Positions 20,181-31,103 of a DNA stretch of 64,000 nt are shown piece after piece (position 1 is the first letter of the stretch; the number at the start of each line of letters is the position of its first letter). The stretch spans positions 62,001-126,000 of the forward strand of contig CDRNVI010000036.1 in assembly GCA_977017575.1 (NCBI GenBank). The letters run 5' to 3'. Made by a program: the position numbers and the translations under genes. The stretch is from Paramoeba atlantica (lineage: Eukaryota; Discosea). The notes below the pieces were generated by a model. The model was given only the letters and a program-made list of their open reading frames with translations. It was not told the origin of the DNA and searched no databases.

Positions 20181-21533
20181 TTACTTCTTTCCTTGCGCCT
20201 TCTGCGCCGCCTTTGTCACCTTTCCGCCAGAGGGCTCTTTCTTCTGAACCTGCTTGATCACACCCACTGCCACCGTTTGTCGCATATCCCGGACAGCGAA
20301 ACGGCCGAGGGGTGGGTACTCCGTGAACGTCTCCACGCACATCGGCTTCTGCGGTGTCATTCGGACCATAGCCGCGTCACCGTTCTTCACGCTCTTCGGA
20401 TTCTTTTCCAGCTCCTTACCCGAGCGGCGATCGATCTTGGACTCCAATTCGGAGAACTTGCACGCAATGTGAGCCGTGTGGCAGTCCAGCACGGGAGCAT
20501 AGCCTTGGGAGATCTGACCCGGGTGATTGAGCACAATGACCTGAGCAACAAACGACTCGCATTCCTTCGGTGGGTCCTGTTTAGAGTTACCGCACACGTA
20601 TCCTCGGCGAATATCCTTTACAGATACATTTTTCACGTTGAACCCAATGTTCATGCCTGGGGTAGCCTCCGGAAGTGCCTCGTGGTGCATTTCAATGGAC
20701 TTCACCTCCGTGGTCAGGTTCGTCGGAGCAAACGTGACAACGTCACCTGGGCGTAGCACACCCGTCTCCACACGGCCTACCGGCACCGTACCAATGCCGC
20801 CGATCTTGTACACGTCCTGAAGAGGGAGACGCAGGGGTTTGTCGACGGGACGGACCGGGGCGTCAAGGTTGTCGAGCGCTTGAAGTAAAGTTGGCCCTTT
20901 GTACCACGACATGTTGGCGGACTGTTCAATCATGTTGTCGCCCATCCACCCGGAAATAGGCACGAACTGTACCTTATCCACGTTGTATCCGACTTTCTTG
21001 AGGTACATGGATACTTCCTTCTTGATCTCATCAAAGCGGCTCTGGGAGTAGTTCACTGACTTGTCATCCATCTTGTTCACAGCTACAATCATTTGCTTTA
21101 CACCCAGCGTGAATGCGAGGAGGGCGTGCTCGCGTGTTTGGCCATCACCGCTGATGCCAGCTTCGAACTCACCCGTACCGGAAGCGATGACGAGAATAGC
21201 GGCATCGGCCTGGGAAGTTCCCGTAATCATGTTTTTAATGAAGTCACGATGTCCAGGGGCGTCGATGATCGTGAAAACGCATTTCGGGGATTCGAATTTC
21301 CACAAAGCAATATCGATCGTAATACCACGTTCGCGTTCCGCCTTAAGCTTGTCCAGAACCCAGGCGTACTTAAATGATGCTTTACCCATTTCTGCTGCTT
21401 CTTTTTCAAACTTCTCAATCGTTCGCTTGTCGATACCGCCGCATTTGTAGATGAGGTGGCCTGTGGCAGTAGACTTTCCTGCGTCGACGTGACCGATGAC
21501 AACCAGGTTAATGTGAATCTTTTCTTTACCCAT
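20181..21533 (-). CDS. EF1A: Translation elongation factor 1-alpha, copy 2
   Basis: The 450-residue protein is identical to copies 1 and 3. The DNA identity extends through the 3' flank to the LRR gene and through the 5' flank into the repeat at 21742, so the duplication covers more than the coding region. Such near identity means recent duplication or gene conversion. Same function and motifs as copy 1. Compared with copy 1, the 3' flank lacks a 16-base insertion just after the stop. Confidence 0.97.
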   Translation of the reverse strand: MGKEKIHINLVVIGHVDAGKSTATGHLIYKCGGIDKRTIEKFEKEAAEMGKASFKYAWVLDKLKAERERGITIDIALWKFESPKCVFTIIDAPGHRDFIKNMITGTSQADAAILVIASGTGEFEAGISGDGQTREHALLAFTLGVKQMIVAVNKMDDKSVNYSQSRFDEIKKEVSMYLKKVGYNVDKVQFVPISGWMGDNMIEQSANMSWYKGPTLLQALDNLDAPVRPVDKPLRLPLQDVYKIGGIGTVPVGRVETGVLRPGDVVTFAPTNLTTEVKSIEMHHEALPEATPGMNIGFNVKNVSVKDIRRGYVCGNSKQDPPKECESFVAQVIVLNHPGQISQGYAPVLDCHTAHIACKFSELESKIDRRSGKELEKNPKSVKNGDAAMVRMTPQKPMCVETFTEYPPLGRFAVRDMRQTVAVGVIKQVQKKEPSGGKVTKAAQKAQGKK

Positions 21534-21741
21534 TTTGTAAAAGAAAGTATCTATGTAAGCAGGTTCTTTGAATTGGAAGCTAACAATGGTAATGCGTGTT
21601 GTAATAGGACTACGAAAGGTATCGCGCGTACCGTCCCTTAACCTGCTAGGTGATTTATTTGTTTTGTTTAAATGATGAGGATAAGTGACGTAATATCTAT
21701 ACCTGCATTGAGAAGTAATAAAACTAATCCATAGAGATCTA

Positions 21742-21930
21742 CATGTAGGTCAATCTATTTTGAATCATTTAGCAACCTACATTTAGTGACCAGAAAAGTG
21801 ATTTTATTTCGAATCAAACTCTTCGGAAAATGATTATTTTAAATCACTGAAAAGTTTTCATTCGAGATCTATGTGCGATCTTTTAAGATCCATCAAATTA
21901 TCATGCACAAATTAGCTTGGTCCAATACAC
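21742..21930. repeat. 375-bp repeat family, truncated copy (R2)
   Basis: Matches R1 and, like R1, ends at GCTTGGTCCAATAC, where unrelated DNA begins. It shares R1-specific bases (AATCAAACTCTTCGG) that the copies at 23387 and 35522 lack. Confidence 0.75.
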
Positions 21931-22499
21931 CCCCGTTCATGCCATATTGTTACAGTTTTCCTGGACGTATGAGGTGCGCTAAAGGGGAAATAATGTCTGT
22001 TTTGAAGAGATCTCGGCAGGGGCTCCCGAGGAAAAATATTGCAAGGAACTGAAATATCGCATTGTGGAATCTTGTGTCGACCTAAAAAGTTTATTTGGAC
22101 TGAACTTGTGGAACCTTCTGTCGACCTAAAAAGTCAATTTTGACGGAAACCTTTGTTGGAGAAGACGGAAAGGATGAGTCAGAAGAGGAGCATATTTCTA
22201 CAACTTCTACAATCTATTAAGATGAGACGCTCAGCGCCAGTACCACCTGAAAGATGACTGTTCCAGAGAAGGCCACAAGGAGCTCCCGACCATTCTTTCC
22301 CATGCTGAGTGTGTCCGGCATCAGTGAAATTTAAAATTTGATTATAAAAATAAATAAATCTTTCTTAAATACGGATCTTACTATCATACAAAAGTAGATA
22401 CTATAATTTATCTATTTATCTCACGAAGAAAATACCAAAAGGGATTGTATCCTTTTCCCCTCCCACATAATGCCCATACACTGTGCTAATGTTAAAAAG
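21931..22499. other. 3' flank of a Tc1-like element, no gene seen
   Basis: Lies between repeat R2 and the transposase. No clear terminal inverted repeat was identified. Confidence 0.3.
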
Positions 22500-23348
22500 T
22501 TAATAATTCACCCGATTTCCACCATTTGCTACACACTCTTGCAGCCTTCTTTCAAAGGAGTCAACTACTGTTTGAGCCAGCTCACGAGCTTTTGGACTCC
22601 TCAAAAATTCTTCAGATACCTGGATAATCTCGGATTGCGTATTCGGACACTTTTTATTCTTCTCCTGTATTAAAAAAGACCAAAAATTTTCAATAGGAGA
22701 AAGGTCAGGAGAATCCGCCGGCCATTTCGGGAGAATAGCTCCATCGGAACTTTTGTAGGTGCGCAAACTTTGAGTACCTATTTCATCCCTCGTCCCCCAC
22801 CACATCATTGTCTTCTTCGCCGTATGTGGCGGTGCTCCGTCATCCTGAAAAATCATGTTAGGGTGAGATGCATGGTAAGGAATCCACTGTTTCATCAAGA
22901 TTTCCTTTCGGTAGTAATCATTTCCTAATTTGCGACCAGGAGGGGGGATCTCACGACTTTCACCGGGATACAAAGAGCGTGTGGCCTCGTGTGCGTAAAA
23001 CTCTGTAAAGTTGTTACACCAATGCCAAAGGATATTACCTTGAATGTCTATGCCACCCCAGAGCATGACTTTAGTGGGATGATGTACCCGCGATCGAGAA
23101 ACAACATCTTCATCACTTTGCCAAGCTTTTCGAGTACCGTCCCCGGCATGTACATACGTTTCATCAGTTATAAGGAGTTTCTTGAAAAAGAGTCCTCCTG
23201 TGAGTTGTTGCTCTTTCAACAAAGCCTGACAAAACAGCACCCGGGCTTCATTCTTTGCAGGGGTCAGATTCAGAGTGTTTTTCTTTCTTTTGTACTTATT
23301 CTTAAATAAGTAAAGGAGGTCGCGCAATCGATGGCGTTTAATTTGCAT
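22500..23348 (-). mobile_element. Tc1/mariner-type (DDE_3) transposase
   Basis: An intact frame of 282 residues from the ATG at 23348. The catalytic core is complete: KKLLITDETYVHAGDGTRKA, PTKVMLWGGIDIQG, MIFQDDGAPPHTAKK and WPADSPDLSPIENFWSFLIQ, giving the D, D and E residues. The N-terminal paired DNA-binding domain is missing or reduced to a few residues, so the frame is either 5'-truncated or starts further upstream. It lies between two direct copies of the 375-bp repeat (21742 and 23387), which may reflect insertion with duplication or recombination between units. Confidence 0.75.
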
Positions 23349-23386
23349 ACTGTTCCCACTCAGTTCCGAAAATGCGCAACTCAGTG

Positions 23387-23765
23387 TACATGTAGGTCAA
23401 TCTATTTTGAATCATTTAGCAACGTACATTTAGTGACCAGAAAAGTGATTTTATTTCGATTCTCTAAATCTGTTTCTTCGAAAAATGATTCTTTTAAATC
23501 ACTGAAAAGTTTTCTGTCGAGATCTATGTGCGATCTTTTAAGATCCATCAAATTATCATGCACAAATTCGCTTGGTCCCCGCCTGGGAGTACACCATTGT
23601 CTGTGCAGCGAGGCTCATAGTCTCCGTACCCTTCGGGGTATAACCGCCGTAGACGGTAACGTGTTGGATGCCCATATGCTCCGTATCCTTCGAGACACAC
23701 TTGCCGCTGCTTTTACATTTATACCTCAGAATGATGGGCCGAAGGTAGGGACAAATATTTAACGA
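23387..23765. repeat. 375-bp repeat family, full copy (R3)
   Basis: Starts ATGTAGGTCAATCTATTTTG and continues past GCTTGGTCC into a GC-richer 170-base segment with hairpins. It is nearly identical to the copy at 35522 and clearly related to 38068. Confidence 0.8.
23575..23720 (+). ncRNA. Candidate structured RNA inside the repeat
   Basis: On the plus strand TACCC-TTCG-GGGTA (23627-23640) is a perfect stem with a UUCG tetraloop. ACCG-(7 nt)-CGGT follows at 23643-23657, and a second TTCG sequence lies near 23690. In the copy at 35522 one A-U pair becomes G-U, and in the copy at 38068 the second stem is strengthened around TTCG. CCGCCTGGGAGTAC upstream resembles part of 5S rRNA, but the rest does not fit. 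No promoter was identified; the RNA is an inference. Confidence 0.3.
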
Positions 23766-24940
23766 AAAATAATTTTTTTTCGAAATTGCTCAGAAAGATT
23801 TTTCGAACGTTTGAAGTCATGTTCAGCGTCTCTGAGCGCATAATTTTATAAATTTCTTTAGTAACATGGCATACCAATTCACTCTATCGAAACATTTCCC
23901 ATCGGTAGATCACCCAGAAAGGTAACATTCTGGTGGACAGTACAATATGGCAGCGTAAGGAGACGCTCTTGTGGGCGTTTGAACGCCCCTAACGACTACT
24001 TGGGACTGGTCAGTGACTTTTTTTTCCATGTTCTGACTTTTTTTTTGTGACAGAACCGCCTTAGTTATCTGTCGCACACTGATCAGCCAAGTTATCTGTC
24101 ACACCCCTACCTCCCTAGTTATCTGTCATCTTTCCGCGAAAAATAGTGACAGATAAGTAGGGGGGGTACAGTATTTGAATCGTTTTTGAAAAAAATCAAT
24201 TTTTCATCAAATATTTATCCCTACCGTCCACTAAACTTTATAAGCGTATGACAAATAAGAATGAAAATCGCTCCCAGTTTTTGAAAATGACTTTCAAACT
24301 CACTGATTCGTCGAACGGAACAACATACGAATTCCTGGACATTCAATACAACCATGCGCCGCCCCTCCGCCGCCCCCTGCGCTGCGCCCTCCGCTGCCCC
24401 TTGCGTTGCGCCCTGCGCTGCCCTCTGCGCTGCGCCCTCCGCCGCTCTTTCACTGCCCTCCTCACCGTCATCTTTCACCGCCCATTGGCCGCCGCGTTGC
24501 ACTCCTCTTCGCCCCCGTCGCCGTCCCCTTCGCCGCCCCATTAGCCCCGCTGCGCCCTCCCCGCCACCGCCCCATACTCCCCTCAAATGACAGTACCCCG
24601 TGCCAAAAAAAGGCACTAAATAACTAGGGTAGCTGTCATTTTGACAGCGCGGAATGGCACCGCCCGGTACCGAACGTAACGAGGTACTAAGTAACTAGGG
24701 TAGATGCCATTCAGGATAATCTTTGGAGCGTGTTGTTTTTTTAATCCACCCTAAAAAGTTGGAATGGTTTTCTTGGGTCAAGGGGCGCCTTATTGCATTA
24801 CCTAAGGTGTAGGGGCATAGCGCACCCCACCTCCCTAGCTAACAATATTAATTAGCTATTTGTTTTTTTTTGCCACACTTCTATTGGGCAATTAAGTATA
24901 CACAACGGCAAGCCACGCGTCTCAAAAAGAACCAAAAATG
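23766..24940. repeat. Long terminal part of a DIRS-like or unknown retroelement, first copy
   Basis: Nearly identical to 35906-37330 apart from a deletion near 24356. It contains repeated TAGTTATCTGTC modules with an inverted partner GTGACAGATAAGTA (about 24060-24165), a C/G-rich tandem array, and hairpins of the form GTGCC-A7-GGCAC and GGTACC-(11)-GGTACT. Each hairpin is followed by TAA(A)TAACTAGGGTA or a close variant. It directly precedes the RNase H fragment, so it may be the retroelement's end sequence. Confidence 0.45.
24352..24560. repeat. GC-rich degenerate tandem array
   Basis: Repeats of about 16 bases around CGCCCTCCGCTGCCCC, open in all three forward frames because of composition. 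Related arrays lie at 36655 and 31720. Not a gene. Confidence 0.7.
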
Positions 24941-25146
24941 CCGCAGTGCGTGCACTGTCAAATCTCGACATGGTTACTTCAAGTCCAAACCATTAGATTT
25001 AAACATACGTTACAACCAAGAAATTATGATAGACGTGCAATTTTGTATGCGGACGCCTCCATGAATGGATGGGGCGCGCTCCTCATTCTACCAACAGGCG
25101 AAGTTTATGCTACAGGCGCAGCATGGGAAAAATTCGTCGAAATACC
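24941..25146 (+). mobile_element. DIRS-like RNase H fragment, part 1
   Basis: The frame RRAILYADASMNGWGALLIL followed by PTGEVYATGAAWEKFVEI matches the start of the RNase H domain of DIRS/Pat-type retroelements (DAS..GWGA). It stops at a TA where an inverted-repeat element begins. The continuation is at 28274. Confidence 0.6.
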
Positions 25147-28100
25147 CCCCCTCTCATTAATAATTATAATTATAATCTATAAACCTTTTTAGTTTAATGA
25201 TAATAATAATAGCAATAATGACGGTGGAGGAAAGCTCGGATGGTGGGGTGCGCTAGGCCCCGGCATTGTCGTCGCACAGGCAATGCCTCCTGACCAAGAG
25301 TAGCTATCGAACGCCGTTCACTCGCCAATCATGGACGGCGGAGGAACTCATCATTGCGTTCCCTCGTTGCATCGCGATCCCTAGGCACATAAGTGCGTGC
25401 TTGACGAAGCCGCCCTGGTCCTTCGTAAAGCTTCCGCACTTGCGCAGGAAGGATAACGTCCTATTTCCAGGGACCCCAAAACATGTAAATGCCAGGGGAA
25501 AGAATCTCATACTGCGTGCCGATGCCATGTCTTCGTGCTGGCACATTTTTTGAGCTTCCGCCTTCTCCAGGGTGCTCCCTGGGAACTTCGCTTCTTTCTC
25601 CACGTAAGAAGGAGCAAGGGGATTTACTACTGTTACGTCTACCAGGGTCAGTTCATTCCCTAGTAGGAAACAAATGTCCGGGCCGCGGCCGTTGTCGAAC
25701 CTTGGTTCGTGTACATCCGGGGAAAATCCGTAGCGACGGAGGAGAGAGATGAAGGAAGATTTTACGATATGGTGCCGCGACGCCGATGTGTGCCCTTTGA
25801 CTCTCTTGCAATTCAGAGAGTGAACCACAAAATCAGTGTTCCGAAAAGATTCTCCACATTTGCATTGCACCTCTGTCCATGAGGTTGGGGCAATGAGGTA
25901 CCGCATCCTCATGGCCACTTCCCATTCCGCTGGGCGCATGAGGTATTCCGCTAGGTTGGGAAGAGCTTCCATCCATGAGCGAGACATTTTGTTGTGCAAC
26001 TGATTGACCAATACGGATTCCATGGAAGAAGTAATCTTTTCCTTATCGTCCGAGAGTCTCTGACACGGATTCGGTGTTTCGCTGGAGTTGCTTTCAAAAA
26101 ACACGGCCCATAACTTGGTGCACAAAGTGTGCTTTTTCCCCGAATGGCAAAGTGCCCAAGAGATGAATTGTGAAAAGGGATTTTGAGAACAGTTCATCTC
26201 CTGGACGCCCCAAACCACCCATAAGGAAGGAAGCACAATTTTGAATCGCCGAGTCCACTCTGCCGTTCGCCTTCTCCGTGACAACTGGATGATGACATCT
26301 TAGTATACGTGTATGTATACAGTATACAGTATGTATGGTTCCATCTTGGCGCACCACAGTAGCGCAGCACGGCCCAAGCACATTGCTTGGAGAGAAGAGG
26401 AATCTTTGAGATGAACTCTTCAAATTTCGGAACTTGATTCAAGCTCCAATTCGTCTCCCGGACAGGTTCGCAAGAGACGTATGCTCCCAGCAATTTCTGG
26501 CCGAAAGGGCTATGTTGTACCCCCAAAGATTCCAGAAGCTGAAATTGACACTGCTTTCTCGTGCTCACGTGACACTTAGTGCGGTTAATCAATAGACCGA
26601 GGCGTCCAAAGCGCTCTTCAAGTAAGAGGTACGCGCGATGTACGAGTGCGGGAGGTCCGAGGAACGCAACATCGTCTAGGTATGCGCGCATCGTCATGTC
26701 AGGACCGAGTTCCTCCGCAGTTGACCGCAGTGTCTCTTGTATAGCTAAAGAGAACAACAGGGGCCCCATAGGATCCTCCTGTTTTACTCCGCAAAAGCTT
26801 TTTGTTTGGTTGTCATTAAACATCAGCCAGCTTGGAGCTCCGTATGAGAACAGAGTGATCCCCATGAGTTCTTACAAAACAGGCGTTTTTCGGAGTGCCT
26901 CAATTATAAACTTTCTTTGAAGTGAATTAAAGGCATTGTTGATGTCCAAAGTCCCTAAGATGCTTTCCTGTTCATTTAGAAAAGATTGTCAAAGGGTCCA
27001 AATGATGCTTTCGCATCCGTTCGGAGAACCTGCTCCGTGCTGGACATTTCCAAATATATCCGGAAGAGACGGCCGGACTCCGCGGATGATGATGATACCA
27101 GCTAATTTCAGGAACGCTTCTCCCACTGCGATAGGGCGACAGGCCGGGAGCTCGTCAGTGAGGGGGGAATTCTCTTTTCGGATGAGCAAGAGTCGGGATG
27201 TCGTAAGTGCGTTTCGGAGATCAGGCTTTAATTTATTGTTTAGAATGCCTTCCAGGGTCCACACCAGGCATTCGAAGACTTCCAGGATATCCAAGAGAGG
27301 CAAAATCAACTCCCGGGTCCATCCCGATGGACCGGGAGCGGCCCCCCGTGCCATGCGAGAAACTCCGTCTCGGACCTCTTCCTCGTTCAATTTAACATCC
27401 TTCGTTGGGCGGATAGCTGGGTCTGGTATAAAGTAGCCTTTTTTGTGGAGTTTTTCCGCTACCCGTAGCGCGACGTCCGGGGGAAGAGGAGGAGTTAGTG
27501 AAGAGTCGAGCGCCCGTGCTGCTCTGCCCAGTGCGCGTGCTCTTGCCAATCGATCAGCTCTCAGTGTGCTCGATATCGGGCTCTGCATCCTTTTCTCTGT
27601 TTTCTCGTGAAAAGTTGGTTCCATAGAAGTGCTTCGGTAGCGTATTTCATGTGCCATGGCTCTTTCACTCATACGCTGTGGAGTAAGGAACAGATAGCGT
27701 TTTACAGCTTCAGTTAATTTCCATACAATCGCAATTTTCCCTTCTTGCGCGATTTCGCGAAAAGGAAGGCATATCTTCTTGCAGATCTCCTTCCACGGGG
27801 GTATCTGCGCATGGCGTACCGAACGCAAGGAAGGACGAGAAAGAAGCTCTGTGAAAGGAACTCTTACTTATTTTGTATTTTATGGTTCATGCGGACGATT
27901 TATGTCGTTTGCTATTCTTTCGAGCAATGTTCCTGCGGGGGACGCATCCTCCGTTCGCTCCGTGGGTAGGATGGGCTTGTCTCCGCGAGGCGATTTAGTT
28001 TATAATTATAATTATAGTTTATAATTATTAATGAGATTCGATAAGTGATTTTTTCTTATTATGGACTTCAAATTCTTGATTTTCGAGACACTTCGTTCAA

Positions 28101-28273
28101 CTTGGAAGCAATTTTTAGTGTAAAGTATGTGGTACAGGTGTCTTTCTAGATAAAAAATGAAGAATTTGAGGTTTATAATTATCTAAGTGAGAATCAGAAT
28201 TATAATCTCATTAAATTTCTATAAACGATCCCTTTAAAGATTTTTGGAGGTTTATAATTATTAATGAGAGGGG
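25147..28273. mobile_element. TA-flanked inverted-repeat element containing a LINE
   Basis: The left end CCCCCCCTCTCATTAATAAT and the right end read inward (CTCCCCCTCTCATTAATAAT) are inverted repeats of about 27 bp flanked by TA. AT-rich arms with TTTATAATTATAATTATA lie inside both ends. The interior is occupied by an RLE-type LINE on the minus strand. The simplest reading is a MITE of a few hundred bases into which the LINE later jumped. Confidence 0.65.
25190..27990 (-). mobile_element. RLE-type (R2/CRE-like) non-LTR retrotransposon, decayed
   Basis: Three minus-strand frames in order. 27828-26989: LNEEEVRDGVSRMARGAAPG (P.GW motif) and ACRPIAVGEAFLKLAG, the start of the reverse transcriptase. 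26865-26194: GVKQEDPMGPLLFSLAIQET and MRAYLDDVAFLG with the catalytic YLDD, then the thumb. 26284-25304: a Cys-His motif CKCG...H..NC, then RRYGFSPDVHEPRFDNGRGPD and DVTVVNPL, a restriction-like endonuclease (PD...D) as in R2, CRE and SLACS elements. Frameshifts and stops separate the frames. The 3' end at about 25195 has ATT-rich repeats, typical of LINE tails. Known relatives in trypanosomatids insert in spliced-leader genes; this one did not. Confidence 0.75.
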
Positions 28274-28440
28274 GAGTATACTCAGGCGAGGCCATGGCAA
28301 AATACAACGCCCTTTCAGCATTCGTCAAGCACTGGGAGAATATCAACTTAATCGATTTACGTGTTCGCTACCGGGAACAAGTGTTTGTTCCGCGGTGCGG
28401 AAATAGTGGTCTGATTCGTACAATATGCCAACAGAAACTT
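28274..28440 (+). mobile_element. DIRS-like RNase H fragment, part 2
   Basis: Reads YSGEAMAKYNALSAFVKHWE and INLIDLRVRYREQVF, a plausible continuation of RNase H with the catalytic Glu in GEAMA. It starts exactly at the right end of the inserted element. One base of frame is lost across the junction. Confidence 0.5.
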
Positions 28441-28685
28441 TAACTGAAATTGTCAAGCTAGCGCATGAATTCATGTGTCCGAAGCCGCGAAAACGCCGCT
28501 GATTTTTGGTGTCGGAAAAGACTTTTAATCACAATTGCGGTGGTTGTAAAACTACCGCTCTACACTCGATTATTGAAAAAAAAGTGAACAAAAACAGTGA
28601 AAATATAAAGAGGAACACAGTAATATAATAGAAGAAAAAAATATAAAAGGGGGCTCCGGTGGTCCAAAACTGAAAAAAAAATTTG
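28441..28685. other. No gene seen
   Basis: Includes a copy of ACTCGATTATTGAAAAAAA that recurs near 29511; otherwise unexplained. Confidence 0.3.
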
Positions 28686-28785
28686 AAAAAAATGGGGGGT
28701 CCATGGGGGGGTCCAGGGGGGGGGTCCAGGGGGGGGGTCCAGGGGGGGGGTCCAGGGGGGGGGTCCAGGGGGGGGGGGGCATGGT
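28686..28785. repeat. G-rich tandem repeat (GGGTCCAGG type)
   Basis: About six units of GGGGGGGGTCCA(G/T), with runs of 7-11 G on the plus strand. It can form G-quadruplexes and may be hard to assemble. The proline-rich frames on the other strand are compositional. Confidence 0.85.
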
Positions 28786-29357
28786 CGATCAAATTTTTTC
28801 GAAAAAATTAGTTTTCGAAAAAAAACTGCAGAAAGGGTAGCCGGGGTCTTGGCGCGCATTTTCCACCCCCCTACCCGGGGGTAACCCCCCCGCGTATCCG
28901 CAGGACGGGTCCGCCAAGTTCGGATTTTTTCGGAAAAAATTTTTTGAAAAAAAATTCAACTTGGCGAAAAAAATGACAAAAAAAATATTTTTCCAAAATG
29001 GTTTCCCCTATTGTATTTTGATAGTTTGGGACCTACACTAGCTTTCTACGCAGTTGCTTTCGCAAGGTATCCCTTCTTCTAACCGTGGTGCGCCCCCCAA
29101 AATGACCCATTTTTGACTAAAAAAGGTGAAAAAGTATTTTTCGGACCTAAAGGGGCATTTTTGTGTCGAAAGAATGGTATGGTTGGAGTCGCATTCTCCA
29201 CCCAATACGTTCGGTAGGCTTCCATTCATACCTACGAGTGATTTCCCACGCGCAAATGTCGGATTTAGTGCTCTGAGAGCAAAAATATGCGAAAATGACC
29301 CCATTTTTACCCGAAATTCGGCTATTTTTGGCTATAATCTTTCCGTTTTCCAGGCTA
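28786..29357. other. No gene seen, A/T-run rich
   Basis: Has repeated TTTTTCGAAAAAA-like runs. Short frames (for example minus-strand 29304-29038) show no recognisable domain. Confidence 0.3.
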
Positions 29358-29480
29358 AATTTTCTTTTTTAGGCTCTTCGCTAAACGCGGCGGTAGTTTT
29401 CAACGCGAAGCGCGCAGCATGAGTGACTTCTAAGTTGAAAGCAACCACCGCGTTTAACGAAGAGCCTAAAAAAGAAAATT
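29358..29480. repeat. 47-bp inverted repeat, 29-nt spacer
   Basis: The arms 29358-29404 and 29434-29480 match at 43 of 47 positions when one is reversed. They begin AATTTTCTTTTTTAGGCTCT on the outside. The structure can form a cruciform or a long hairpin RNA. It lies within a larger repeat bounded by GATTATTGAAAAAAA copies (28570 and 29516). Confidence 0.85.
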
Positions 29481-30427
29481 ATTGCGGCGGCTGTATAACT
29501 ACCGCCGTACCCTCGATTATTGAAAAAAAGGTTCTGTACCTTGCTTTTTTCCCTCTACTCCCCCCCACCCCCTTTATGACCTCGCCACATACAAAGTGGG
29601 AAATCCTCACAGGCGTTGCAGGACTCTTATAAGAGACCACGCAACGTAGATAGCCCATCCGCAACCTCTCTGACAGGTGCTGTACCGAACGCCTCCCGAG
29701 TCAGCCCTGAAGCTCCTATGAGAGGTTCACCTGAAAAGAATGAAACCGCAATAAATACAACTCGTTGATGTAAACATATTTGTAATGACAAATCAAAATG
29801 CGGCCATCCTTGCTGTAAGATTGCTCCGAGTCCGCCGTCCACTCAACCTCTTGACATTCTACCATGTAAACACCCCTGTAAGGACAAGAGTCTGTGCGGC
29901 CACCCCTGTTGTAAGAGACATCTTATTCCTATTCAACACGCCGTTCCATCTAACACAAAGGGGGAAGCCCGCGTTCCCGAGACTAGCAACACACATGTAA
30001 GTCCATTGTTGCGCATCTCGCCGCGCATTCACGTGCGGTGTCGCAGCTGCATCACTTTCGTCCGAGTCGGAACCTCGAAGGACGGACATCCGCTCGCGGC
30101 GCTCCTCCGGACTTAAAGACCCATTATGGATTCAGATAAACGGTCTCCAGTACATCTGGTGGAACGTGCTGGAACTGTGGAAAAAGGGGGCACCAGGCCC
30201 GGAACTGCAAAGCTAATCAACATCGCGACCGTGGGAAACCATTCCTCCCTAGACATGGCAAACGCAGGCGCGATGAATAAACATTGAACCCCAAAATTAA
30301 AATAAAGTATGAAAGAAAGAGTGGAAAGTAAAGTATGCATTCGTATCGAACACTAGAAAAGTATTGTTTTCACGTACATTTGATAGAGACTCAAAACAAC
30401 TCAAAATTTGTTTAGACCCCAAGCCGC
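29481..30427. other. No gene seen
   Basis: Mixed unique DNA between the palindrome and the recombinase fragment. No domain recognised in either strand. Confidence 0.3.
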
Positions 30428-30807
30428 ATGGCTCCATCACACGTGACCAGCTTCGCGTACTATCCACATATTGTATTGACCAGAGAGAGATTACGTATTG
30501 GTTACTTTGGCCTTTTGCGACACTCTGAACTCGTAGGTCTTCAGACATCAGATGTGGAAATCAGCGGAAGCGATGTACTAATAAAAATTGGTAGAAATTT
30601 CTCTTTCCGACTTGGAATAAGGTGCAAGCCAATCGCTTGATAGCGGCCGCGCGATTTGGATGGAACGGCCAACAAACATGGTCGTTCCACTGTCTGCGCC
30701 ACGGCTGCGCTGGACACTTGACATGGCAAGAAGTTGATCTGAGCACGCGTCTTCGAAGAGGGCGCTGGATGTCAGAACTCACTGCAACACGTTACTCTAT
30801 GGAATAA
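30428..30807 (+). mobile_element. Tyrosine recombinase fragment (DIRS/VIPER-like)
   Basis: Two frames carry the catalytic motifs in order: IGYFGLLRHSELVGLQTSDV (first Arg), then WSFHCLRHGCAGHL (H..R) and RGRWMSELTATRYSM (H/W and the nucleophile Tyr). A frameshift near 30640 separates them. It is on the same strand as the RNase H fragment and in the order expected for a DIRS-class retroelement (RT-RNase H, then recombinase), so both may belong to one broken element. Trypanosomatid VIPER is a known relative of this class. Confidence 0.65.
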
Positions 30808-31103
30808 AATAAATAATTTACAATCAGTCCCATTATTGTAAAGCATACAATGTATGCATCACTAGAACACTTTAGATAAACAGGTGATAGGTAGAATCGT
30901 ATCGAGAAGAACGAGAGATATGGGAACACACCTGCACACTGTCAATAAGGTAAAAGTCACAATAAACAGTGACAAGTGGACTAACTATAAAAGTTAAGAA
31001 ATGTGGAGATAGTGGCTGTGTAGGAGATAGATCACCTATAGTAGAAAAATTTATACATTGTATGATATAAATTATACTTCAAACACACTTCGCACACAAA
31101 ACA
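30808..31103. other. AT-rich, no gene seen
   Basis: Downstream flank of the recombinase fragment. Confidence 0.3.

Noticed and set aside
23570-23600. 5S rRNA-like box (CCGCCTGGGAGTAC)
   Set aside because: Only about 15 bases match 5S rRNA; boxes A and the 5' strand of helix I are not convincing, so no rRNA gene is called.
23590-23620. 7SL RNA-like segment on the minus strand
   Set aside because: The resemblance is limited to one GC-rich stretch and the Alu-domain sequence is missing.
24354-24627. Pro/Ala/Arg-rich frames in several phases
   Set aside because: All come from the GC-rich tandem array; similar frames appear at 36648 and 31698 for the same reason.
28529-28859. Proline-rich PPPGPP frames on the minus strand
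   Set aside because: Direct translation of the G-rich tandem repeat.
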